Source: Aphidius gifuensis
Taxonomy: Eukaryota > Arthropoda > Insecta > Hymenoptera > Braconidae
Direction: 5' to 3'
DNA: 64,000 nt
NCBI RefSeq assembly: GCF_014905175.1
Contig: NC_057791.1
Span: 21,118,537-21,182,536, forward strand
The notes beneath the pieces were generated by a model. It saw only the letters and a list, made by a program, of their open reading frames with translations, was not told the origin of the DNA and did not search any database. The position numbers and the translations under genes are program-made. This document shows, in pieces, positions 26,330 to 38,000 of the stretch. The stretch's first letter is position 1, and every line of letters starts with the position of its first letter.

Positions 26330-27791
26330 ATGTCAATTGAAAAAAATGAAATTAAAGTTGATGGATTTGGAATGGTACCATGTCAATCGGATAATTCAAA
26401 TAATTATGAGATAATAAAAAGGTAGTGATACAAATATTCAATTATATTAATTAATTAATAATAATAAAATTATAAAATTAATTGCGTAACGATTAAAAGA
26501 TATACCTTAACAAATAAAACAAAATCATATGTTCGTTTGATAACATGGGGAGCTGGTGTTCAGTCAATAAGTGTACCAAATGCCAAGGGTATTCTTGGTG
26601 ATGTTGTTCTCGGCTTCAATGACATTCAAGGTAAAATAAAAAAATTATAATCTTCAAAAAAAACAAACTGGATTTATCAGTAATGAATTATTTTAGGATA
26701 TTTAAGCAACAGATTTATCGGTCGAACTTTTGGTTACGAAACACGTCGAGTATTTAATGATATTATTTCTGTAAACAAGAGAAAATTATTATCATCAACA
26801 GACGATAATAGCCAAGAAATATTTAATGATAAATCATTTGATAATGTCAATTGGAATTCTCATATACTTGATAATCAAGTGGTAAATATATTTAATTAAA
26901 TTTACTTGATTTATTTTTAATAAAATTTATCTTAATCTATCAAGGTGATGTCTCATTTGAGTGACAATGAAAATAAAGGAAAAACATTGACTCAAATAAA
27001 GTACAGTTGGACTGATGAAAATGAACTTCATGTTAATATTCGTGCCACTTCAACAAGATCATCATCAGTTGACGTCACTAATTGTTATCTCTTGAACCTT
27101 GCTGGTCATGTTTGTATCTTTTAATTTATTTTTAGATAATTTTTTTAATTATTATTTAAAATTTTTTTTTGTATTTAATTATAGGGAACAGGTTGTGAAG
27201 AATTAAAAAAACATGTTATTACATTAAATGCAAATGAATGCAAACGTATGGATGACAAAATAAATTTTAAAGATAAAAACATTTTAAAGTATGTTCATAG
27301 AAAAAATATGTTTGATTTGGAAAATATTATTTTGTTGAATAAAAAACGCTTGTATATGATACCAGATGGTGGATATAATCATTTTTTTACTGATAATGAA
27401 TTTTTGAATAATAATTATTATCGATTTAATGCTAGGTAATATTTTTTGCTTTGATATTTTAGAATTTTTTTTATAATGATTAATATGGTTATTATATTGA
27501 AGAATTTTGCATCCACCAACTGGAAGATTTGTTGAAGTTTATTCAAATCAGCCTGGTTTTCATTTTTATACTGGTCATGATTTACCTAATTTTCAAAAAA
27601 TAAATAATCAGCAAAGGAAAATGTATGGTAAAGATGGAATTTTATATGATAGATATGGAGGATTTATGGTGTCACCATCGTGTTATCATCAAGTGTTGGA
27701 TTATAATAATAATTTTTTAAATACTTTAAATCCTGGTAGTGTTTATCATCACAATATGACATTAAAATTTGGTGTTAAAACATATAAATAA
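26330..27791 (+). CDS. Aldose 1-epimerase (galactose mutarotase) homologue, probable pseudoenzyme
   Basis: Exons 26330-26421, 26500-26630, 26697-26881, 26945-27109, 27185-27435 and 27503-27791 join in frame to 370 residues, near the normal mutarotase length. Fold markers are VRLITWGAGVQSISVP, ILGDVVLGFNDIQGY, VTNCYLLNLAGHG and GRFVEVYSNQPGFHFYTG. Enzymes of this family interconvert alpha and beta galactose/glucose using two His, an Asp and a Glu. Here the first His region (LHGG) is replaced by EIFND. The second His (TNHSYFNLAG) is Cys in TNCYLLNLAG. The Asp of GFDHNF is Asn in GYNHFF, and the Glu of FCLET is Ser in FMVSP. An intact frame with every catalytic position changed suggests a maintained non-catalytic protein. 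The third exon could instead end four bases earlier (phase still 0). It sits between the two ALDH copies on the opposite strand. Confidence 0.85.
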
Positions 27792-27819
27792 ATAAAATTA
27801 ATATAGCTTACAAGAATCA

Positions 27820-27825
27820 AATAAA
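27820..27825 (+). terminator. Candidate polyadenylation signal of the mutarotase homologue
   Basis: AATAAA 29 bases after the TAA stop codon. An earlier overlapping AATAAA also begins inside the stop region, so usage is uncertain. Confidence 0.45.
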
Positions 27826-27923
27826 GTGGGTAAATAATTTATTAATTATGGCTAGAAATAAATTTTAAACCATGAAATATTTATTGAATAATTTTTTTGA
27901 ATAGAATTAAATTGACAAATTAT

Positions 27924-30351
27924 TTAAAAAATAGCTGGTACTTTAATGGAAATTGTTTTGGTTTCAAGATATCCTTCAAGACTATCTTCTCCCAATTCAC
28001 GACCAATTCCAGATTTTTTGTAACCACCGAATGGTGTTTGAGGTGTTATGGAAGCATAACAATTGACCCAAACACTTCCAGCATCAACAGATTCAGAAAA
28101 TTGAAGAGCTTTGTTTATGTCATTTGTGATAATTCCAGCAGCAAGACCGTATGATGTTTCATTAGCTCTTTCAATAACTTCTTCAAGAGTTTTAAATTTA
28201 AGAATTGATTGAACTGGACCAAATATTTCTTCCTTGGCAATTCTCATGTTGTCAGTTACATTTGAGAATATAGTTGGTTTTATAAAATATCCAACATTGC
28301 CCTGACGTTCACCACCAGTGACAACAGTTGCACCTTCATCTTTTCCAGATTTAATTAAATTTAAAACTTTATCAAACATCTCTTCATCAATTTGTGGCCC
28401 TTGAACAACTGTTGAATCAAATGGATCACCAACTTTACGTTTTAATGCCAATTCCTTGGCATGTTGAACGAAACTGTCGTATATTTTTTCATGTACAAAT
28501 GTACGTGATCCAGCACAACAACTTTGTCCATGATTAGCAAATAAAGCTTCATGTGCTATTTCAGCTGCATTTTTAACTATAAAAAATTAATAAATTAAAT
28601 ATTTATTAATAATAATTATAATCATAATTAAGAAATTTTTTTTATCAAGTAAATTACCATCAACATCATCACAAACGACAATTGGGCTTTTTCCACCAAG
28701 TTCCAGACTGACATGTTTCAAGTTACTTTTTGCTGCTGCTTCCATAATTACATGACCAATCTTTAGAAATTAATAATTAAATTTTTAAAATAAATATAAC
28801 TATAGAAAATATTTTTAATTTTTTAAAAATAAATTTACCTCAGTTGAACCAGTGAATGCAACTTTTTGAATATCTGGATGATGAGAAATAGCACCACCAG
28901 CAGTTGGACCATATCCTGGTATGACATTAACAACACCTGCTGGAAATCCAGCTTCTTTAGCCAAGGCAGCAATGTAAAGAGCAGTCAATGGTGTTTGTTC
29001 AGCTGGTTTCAAAACAATTGTACAACCAGCAGCCAATGCAGGACCCCATTTCCAAACCAACATCAATGCTGGAAAATTCCAGGGTATTATTTGTCCAACA
29101 ACACCAATTGGTTCTTTGCGTGTTACCGTAAAATTTCCATCATCTAAAAATATATATAATATTAATATTATAAACCCATAAATATATATTTATTTTAAAA
29201 ACTAAATAAAATCAAATACAAAATAATTACCAGAAGGAATTGTGTTTCCATGGATTTTATCACACCATCCAGCATAATATCTAAGTGTTACGATACATCC
29301 ATAAATATTACCAACAGCACTCTCAAATGTCTTGCCATTATCGACTGCCTCGAGACTCGAAATATAATTTATATCTCTGGCAATAAGATCAGCAAGCTAT
29401 TTTCATAAATATTAGTTTCAAATTACATACAATTACCAAGATAAATATTAAAAATTATAAATTATTATTTACCTTATTAATTAGAACACCACGACCAGAT
29501 GCATTTAATTTTCTCCATGGTGAACCACGTGAAAATGCTTTCTTTGCTGCTGCTACTGCCACATCAACATCAGCCTATTTTTTTTTTTAAATTTAATATT
29601 ATTTATCAGCAATTGTATAGATATCAAATTAAAAAAATAAAATATTTTTTAAACTTTTGATAAGACACTTACTTTATCACCTTCTGATACTTGAGTGATA
29701 ACACGACCAGTTGCTGGGTTGATTGTTGGAAATTTCTTTCCACTTTTAGCATCAACAAATTCATTGTTTATAAATAACTACAAATATCAAAAAAAAAAAA
29801 ATAACAACTCATTTAGTTTTTCGACAAAAGCCAATTTATAAATACAAAATATTTTTTAAATAAAATAAAATAAAAAATAAAATATTTCTAACTCAAAAAA
29901 AAATAACAAATGAATATAAAAATAAAGTTTTTTTTTTCATTAAACTTGAAATTGAAAAATAAAAAAAACTCATTAAATAATTTTTTATTGCATGTACCAA
30001 GGTCAACATTTATCCTGAATCACCTTACTTGTATTAAATTACAATTGATCTCAGCTATCCGTTTATGCAATCATTTTAAATTAAAAAAAAAATTGTATTT
30101 TCATGATAAATAATACGTGCAGTATTCAGAAAAAAAAAAAAAACAATAATAATAAAGTTAAAAACCTCCACAAATTTACAATAACAAACGTCGTATTTTA
30201 TTTTCAATCAACATAATAAAATTGCTTATTTATTTTATAGAAACGTATTGTTTAAATATCTCTCAAAATATATTTCAACATTAATAAAAAATAATAATTT
30301 ATCAAAATTACGTACCTGGGTATACTTAATTTCAGGATTTGGATTAGCCAT
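27924..30351 (-). CDS. Cytosolic ALDH1-type aldehyde dehydrogenase, copy 2
   Basis: Same reaction class as copy 1. Exons, 5' to 3': 30316-30351, 29673-29777, 29473-29574, 29231-29396, 28839-29143, 28658-28760, 27924-28576, 489 residues. All seven exon lengths equal those of copy 1. The catalytic Cys (GQSCCAGSR), the Glu of LELGGKSP and the NAD motif FTGSTE are intact, so it should be active. Differences include MANPNPEIKYTQ at the start, PWNFPALMLVWKWG, VVCDDVDV before the last exon, LFANHGQ, and the IYGCIVTLRYY segment of exon 4, where copy 1 has MEASIGTLRYY. Introns have diverged much more than the last exon. Either both genes are under strong constraint or the 3' part has been homogenised by gene conversion. 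Confidence 0.93.
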
Positions 30352-30528
30352 GATATTTTTTTGTAATTTTCAATACGTTTTTGATGATAAATAGCTACAA
30401 ATGTGAATAGAATAAAAACTCAACTCGTACTTAAGTCTAACGTGCGACTGAATAAACACAGCTGATGAAACACAGTGTTACTTTGTGAGTAAAGGTGTAT
30501 GAATGAAACTGACGACAATCTCGTCACG

Positions 30529-30536
30529 TTTTTATA
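30529..30536 (-). promoter_or_regulatory. TATA box of ALDH copy 2
   Basis: TATAAAAA on the minus strand, about 180 bases 5' of the start codon. The spacing and flanking sequence match the copy 1 promoter. Confidence 0.55.
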
Positions 30537-30599
30537 AGACTCAATTAAACATACACACATAGCCATTGTATATCATTTCTAATCAATGACACACTAACA

Positions 30600-31567
30600 T
30601 TTTCAAAAATAAAAATGAAAAAATGTCAAACAACAAATTAATATTTCTTATATCATTTTAAAAATCATTTAGCTGATTAAAAATATGTTTCTATCTTGTT
30701 ATTATTTTTTTTTTTTAATTTGCTATCATTTTATTTATTCACTGCAATTTGATGATTTAATTTTAAATAACAAATCAGCATGATAAATTTTATGGTAATA
30801 AAATAATAATAATTCTTTTATACTAAATTTGAATAATTAAGTTTATTTATTTTTTTTTTTTTCATTGTTATTTATGAAATAAAAACTATCAATCAATTAT
30901 CCATTATTATTTTAATTTTTATTGATAATAAAGTGTCGTACAGTGCAGGTAGTTTTTATTAATAATTTTTTTTTAAATACTTTTTTTCTAGATAGAAAAA
31001 TTTTACACCAAATAATTTGAATATTTTTTTTTTTTTCGAAATTATAATAAGCTTTTTATTTTTTATAATATTGATCGTAGATAAATAATTTTCTATTAGT
31101 TAATTAATTGCGATACAAGAATAAATTCCATTATTAATTTTAAATTTTTTTCATCATTTTCTGAATACTTAAAATTCTGGCAGTGTATATGGCATTTAAA
31201 ATTCAGCAAATATTAAAAAACAATATTTTTTTTTTTTTTCGTTATATAAATACAATTTATAAAATATTAATAATAAAATTAACATGAAATTTTTATGATT
31301 TTTTAATATTTGTACACTAAGTTAAAAAAAAAAATAATAATTGACAATTTAATATTTAATTATCAAAATATAATTTGATATTTTATTTAGTTTTTTTTAT
31401 TATATAAAATTTGATTATCTTCACATAAAAAAAATTCACATAAAAAAATATATTTGTATATTTTGGCAGTATTATTTAGTCAAAATTTTGTGAATTTTTT
31501 TTATTTATTTATATTAAATTAAATGTAAAAAATATTAATTGAAAAAAAAAAAAATAAAATAATGTAT
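30600..31567. other. Intergenic, AT-rich, no gene seen
   Basis: This lies between the ALDH copy 2 promoter and the fibrillin stop codon. It consists of A/T homopolymers with no open frame of coding character and no recognisable repeat family. Confidence 0.6.
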
Positions 31568-32095
31568 TTATTCATTAACAATAATATGAACTCTAAATGT
31601 CAATGGTTTTTCCCATATTTCATTTTCCGCAGTAATACCATTAATTGGTTTGCCATGAATAACAACACGATGTTCACCAATTTTTTTTAAACGATTTTTA
31701 AAATGTAAAGCTGATATATTACCTTGATCCTTGACTATTTCAAAATGTTTACCCTTGTTACCTTTGACAATTGTATACTCTATATTTTCATCCTAAATTA
31801 AAACACAAAATTCACATTAAATTTCATTCTATTCAACAATTAATTTTTATCATCATCATACCTTCAATGCAGGCTGTAGTTTAATAATTCTAATTTTATG
31901 TTTAGTCTGATGAAGTCTCAATTTCATAGTATAAATTTCACCATGATGATGTCGTCGTGATCTATGTGTTTGTGATTTTTTTACATGTTTTTTCCTTGAC
32001 CCATCATCGAAGCTATCATCAGACGAAATTGTTAAATTATCATGGCTGAATTTTGTTCCTCTTCTGTGACGAGCATTATTATCATTTCCATTGAT
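31568..32095 (-). other. FBN: Fibrillin C-terminal exons: furin site and asprosin-like propeptide
   Basis: After GCFSCK the exon at 31862-32095 encodes INGNDNNARHRR, a furin-type RxRR-like basic site in the position of the vertebrate fibrillin RKRR site. From the Gly after RHRR to the stop codon I count 140 residues across this exon and 31568-31792. The tail ends with a conserved-looking domain (KHKIRIIKLQPALK, YTIVKGN, SALHFKN, TFRVHIIVNE). In vertebrates this cleaved tail controls assembly and is released as asprosin. A hormone role here is not implied. Confidence 0.85.
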
Positions 32096-35000
32096 CTAAA
32101 AAATCATCAAATAAATAAGCAATTATTCATAAATAAAAATTAATATAAAAAAATAAATACCTTGCAAGAAAAGCAACCCTCTGTTGAAATAATTTTATCA
32201 TCAGCTGGTGGTATATGATATGGATCTGGATTAATAATAAATGTTGGAACATCACCAATATCAGCACCTCTATTATTATTATTATTGCTTGGTACAATTT
32301 GTGACATTGGACTTATTGTTGATAAACAATGTCCCTGTCCAATTCTTTGATATCCATTTGGACAGCCACATAAAAATCCACTGGGTCCATTTGGTGTACA
32401 GCCAAATGCACATGGACTGCCCATACATCCAGGATTCATTTGTACACATATTTGCATATTACTATCAAATTGATAACCATCTGGACAACCACATTTGTAA
32501 CTTCCAATTGTATTGATACATGCATTATTACCACATGGTGAATTGTTACATTCATTTTCATCAATACACTGATTGTAATATAAATGTTGAATAAAACCTT
32601 CTGGACAACCACAACGATATGTTCCCATTAAATTTTGACAACCATGTTGACAATTTTTATCATCAGAACATTCATTATTATCAGTACAAAATTTACCAGT
32701 ACGATCAAGTTTAAATCCTCTTGGACATATACATTTAAAACTTCCAAGTGTATTAATACATGTACCAGGTTTTGGACAACATCCATGTTCTTCACATTCA
32801 TTAATATCATGACAAGAATCACCATGTTGTGTATAACCATCACGACAAGAACACATATAACTACCTTCAGTATTTGTACATTTTTGTTGACATAAATGTT
32901 GTCCAGTTGTACATTCATCAAGATCACGACAACTAATACCATCTGGATTAAGTATAAAACCATTTGGACATGAACACATAAAACTACCATCAGTATTTTG
33001 ACAATTAAATTTACATGGACTTGATGATAATTCACATTCATTAATATCAATACATTTTGTACCACTTTTATCTGTTTTATATCCTTTGTTACATACACAA
33101 CGAAATGAACCAAGTGTATTAATACATATACCATTAAAACATAAATCTTGTATTGCATTACATTCATCAATATCTTGTCCATCAATTGAAAAACCTTTAT
33201 CAAGACATAATTCATTATAATTATCTGAATCACGTGATGGACATAATTCACAATTATTACCCCATGCAATACCCATTGTACAACAACAATCAACTTTTGT
33301 AACTGTTTTTAATTCAGATGTTCTTGATGTACATCTACCACTTATTGTACGTAAATAACAATAACCAATTCTACGATCAATACATGATTTACCATCATGA
33401 CTCAATTCAAAACCATCATAACACTGACACTGATAAGTACCATCAAGATTAATACAATCACCATTTCTACATAGCCCAGAATTTAATGAACATTCATCAA
33501 TGTCTTTGCAATCATCTGTAATGCCAATTTGTTGATAACCACTTGGACATATACACATAAATGAACCAATTAAATTTTTACATTGAAATTTACAATGATT
33601 TGCTGGTGTATCACATTCATTGACATCAATACAATGACGTCCATCAGTTGCAAGTACATAGCCATATGGACAAATACATCTAAATGAACCAGGTGCATTG
33701 TGACATCTAAATGCACACTGATTACCAATATCAAGACACTCATTAACATCCTCACATACTTGATTGATACCTGGTGCAAAGCCATTATTACATAAACACT
33801 CAAAACCACCATCGACATTTAGACATGTACCATTACCACATATATATTGATTTAATTGACATTCATTTTGATCAATACATCTTCGCAATGTTTCATCAAG
33901 TGTATAACCAGCTTGGCATTCACATCTAAATGAACCATCAGTATTTATACAATCACCATTACCACTACAAACATCTGGCATAAATAAACATTCATTTAAA
34001 TCAATACCAGTATCATCACGTCCAGCACCTTCAGGACATAATTTTTTAAATTCAATACTATTTTCACGAGGACATAGATCACAATTTTTACCCCAACCTT
34101 TACCCATTGTACAACAACAATGTTTTTTAGTCATTGTATCATAACGTTGTAAAGAACATTGTCCACGTTTTAATTCATCATAACAATATTCTTCACGTAT
34201 ATCAATACAACTCATTAAATTTTTTTTTTCATCAAGCTTAAAACCAATTGGACATTCACATTCAACACCACCATCAGTATTAATACATTTACCATTTTCA
34301 CAAATATCATTTATTTCTAAACATTCATTAATATCACGACATATATTTTTAGTATCATTATCAAGTTCATAACCAGGTGGACAACTACATATATATGAAC
34401 CCATTAAATTTTGACATTTACCTGGTTGTTTACATATATTATTTAATTCTTTACATTCATCAATATCACGACAATGTTGTCTATCTTGTCCAAGTGTATA
34501 ACCATCAGCACATTCACAAATAAATGTACCAATTTGATTTTTACAACGTCCATTTCTACATAGAAATGGCATAACACGACATTCATCAATATCAATACAA
34601 TCATTATTTGGACTTAATTTAAAACCTTCATAACATTGACATTTATATGAACCAAGTGTATTAACACATGTACCATTATTACATATATTTGGATTTCTTT
34701 GACATTCATCAATATCAACACATGAATAACGATCACGTGTTAATGAAAAACCTAAATGACATATACATTGAAAACTACCTTGTAAATTATTACATATTCC
34801 ATTAGTACATATACCAGGACGTTCATAACATTCATCAATATCAATACAACTACGTTGACTTATACCAAGTTTATAGCCATCTGGGCAATGACACTCAAAG
34901 CTACCCTGTAAATTAATACATTGTGCATTACCAGAACATGGATTTGGTAATTGTTGACATTCATTTTCATCAATACACTGATGTGAATCCTCATCATATG

Positions 35001-38000
35001 TATAGCCAATATCACATTGACATTCAAAACTACCAGGTGTATTTAAACAACGTCCATGTGTACACATTGTTGGCATTAATGCACACTCATCAATTTCTTC
35101 AGTATGATTTGTCAATGGATTCATTATTTGTCCAGGTACCATACCACATAATATTTCATGTTCACGTGTTCTTTCACCGGGACATGGTTCACACGGTGAA
35201 CCCCAAGCAGCACCCATTGAACAACAACATAACATTTTTGTTTGTGGACTTATCATTGGATTAAAACATTGATCAGAATCGAAATTCATATAACAATATT
35301 CTTTTCTCATATCAACACATTCTTTACCACCTGGCATTGACATATAACCTTCTGGACATTCACAATGATATTTACCCTCATCATTAATACAATAACCAAC
35401 ACCACATATATTATTATGTAATAAACATTCATTAATATCAATACAACTTGCTTTTGTATCATCAAGAATATATCCTTCATTACATGAACACATAAAACTA
35501 CCAAATGTATTTGTACAATGACCATTTTGACATATATTTTCATGTTCTTCACATTCATTTATATCTTCAAGTATAACTGTAACACGATTTGGTCTATATC
35601 CTTGTCCACCTGGACATAATTCTTCATATTCTTTTGTATTTTGTTCAGGGCATTGTTCACAATTTTTACCCCATGCATTACCAATACTACAACAACATGT
35701 TGCTTTTGTAACTGATGATGACATATCAAATATACATTGTGGACGTGAACCATCATTTTCATGTCCTTTATAACATAATGATTCACGTCTATCAACACAA
35801 GCATTACCAGCATCAACAAGTTCATAATTATTTGGACATTCACATTTATATTTACCTTGTGTATTAATACATGTACCATATTGACATGCTTGTGGACTTT
35901 TACATTCATCAACATCAGTACAATTACCACCAGAACCATCTAATTTATAACCATCACCACATTCACATCTAAACATACCAAATGTATTTTCACATTTACC
36001 ATAAACACATAAATTTGTAAACATTTCACATTCATTAATATCAATACATGCTTGTTCATTATTTATATCTGGATATGTAAAACCTTTTTCACATTCACAA
36101 CGAAATGAACCTGGATAATTTAAACAATGTCCATTTTCACAAAGTTTTGGATCATTGATACATTCATCAATATCACGACAATTATATCCATCACCACGAA
36201 AACCAGCATCACAATGGCACTGAAAATTTAAATTAAATTATCATCATCATCATTATTTAGTTATTTATTTATTTATTTATGCATATGATATATTATTAAA
36301 TTTACCTCAAATGAACCAATTGTATTAATGCATTGTGCATTTGCATCACAACCACCATTGTTTAATAAACACTCATTGATATCACGACACTCAATTCCAT
36401 TACCAATGAAACCCTCATGACAAGTACACTCATGTGAACCTGGTGTATTTCTACAAGCAGCATATTCACTGCATGAATGTTCATTGAGAAGACACTCATC
36501 ATCATCAGTACAATCTGGACCACCATCTGGCTTGACAGAGTATCCTTCTTCACAACGACAATCAAATGATCCAATTGTATTTCTACATTCACCATATCCA
36601 CATATTTGTGGCTGTGTTGTACATTCATCAATATCTTTAATTCAAAATTATATATATTTTAGTATACAAATTTAATGTATTATTTCTATTATTATTAAAT
36701 AAATTACCTATACAAGATTTTCCATCTATTCCTGGTAGTAAACCAGATGTACAATGACAAGAGTATGAACCAGGTAAATTTGTACATTTACCACCATTAC
36801 AAATTCTTGAATTATCTTTGCACTCATCAATATCAGAGCATGTACGTCCATCAAGATTTAATGAATAGCCAATACTTGAAAATAAATAATTCAAATTATA
36901 GAAATGATAATATGAATAATATTAATGTTGAAAGATAAATATATTAATTACCTGCATGAACAAGAAAAACTACCAGGTATATTTGTACATATATCCTCAC
37001 ATCCACCATTGCCAATTGTACATTCATTGACATCTTCACAGTGTGACTTGAGACCAGTTTGACGATAGCCATCATCACAAATACACTGATATGTTCCCAT
37101 CATATTTTCACAAACCCCATTTGAACAAATACCACTTGTTCTTGAACACTCATCAATGTCTTTACATGTTTTTTTATCTGGTCCAAGTTCATGTCCAGCT
37201 GGACATATACACTGATAGCTACCTTCATTATTTTTACAAATACCACCACGACAAAGACCAGGTATTTCATCACACTCATTAATGTCCATACATATTTTCA
37301 TAATATCACTGCTACGATAACCATCATTACAATCACATTTAAATGTACCAGGTGTATTAACACATGTGCCATTACCACAAACACCTCTCATTATTTCACA
37401 CTCATCAATGTCATTACATTTAATACCATTTTCATCAAGTGCATAGCCCTGATGACAACGACAACTATAACTACCAATTGTATTTTTACATCTACCATTT
37501 AAACACATTCCAGGAAATTCAACACATTCATTAATATCAATACGTTCAGTAAAACCATCACCTTTTGGACATAATTCAGCATGTAATTGTGTACCATATT
37601 TTGGACATAAATCACATTTATCATTACCCCATGCACGTCCAATTGAACAACAACATAAACTTTTTGAAAATTGTCCTTCAATTGGTTTTAAACATTGACT
37701 ATGACGATAATCCATAAAACAAGTTTCTTGTCTTGTATCAATACATATTTGTTGTGTTGTATCTAATGTTAAACCAATCATGTCCTTTTGAACATTCACA
37801 TATTGAATAATCACATTGTTCACATGGACTACCCCATGCAACACCAACTGAACAACAACACTCAGATTTTAATGCTAAACGTGGAAAATTATTTTCACAT
37901 TTACCATCAATCATTTTAGTCCAACATGAACCACGTCTATTATCCATACAAATATGTCCAGTATTATCAAGAATATAACCATTTGAACATTCACATCTGT

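Noticed and set aside
37764..37775. 12-base GTTTAACATTAG as an intron explaining the fibrillin frame break
   Set aside because: Its length is a multiple of three, so removal does not change frame, and it is far too short to splice.
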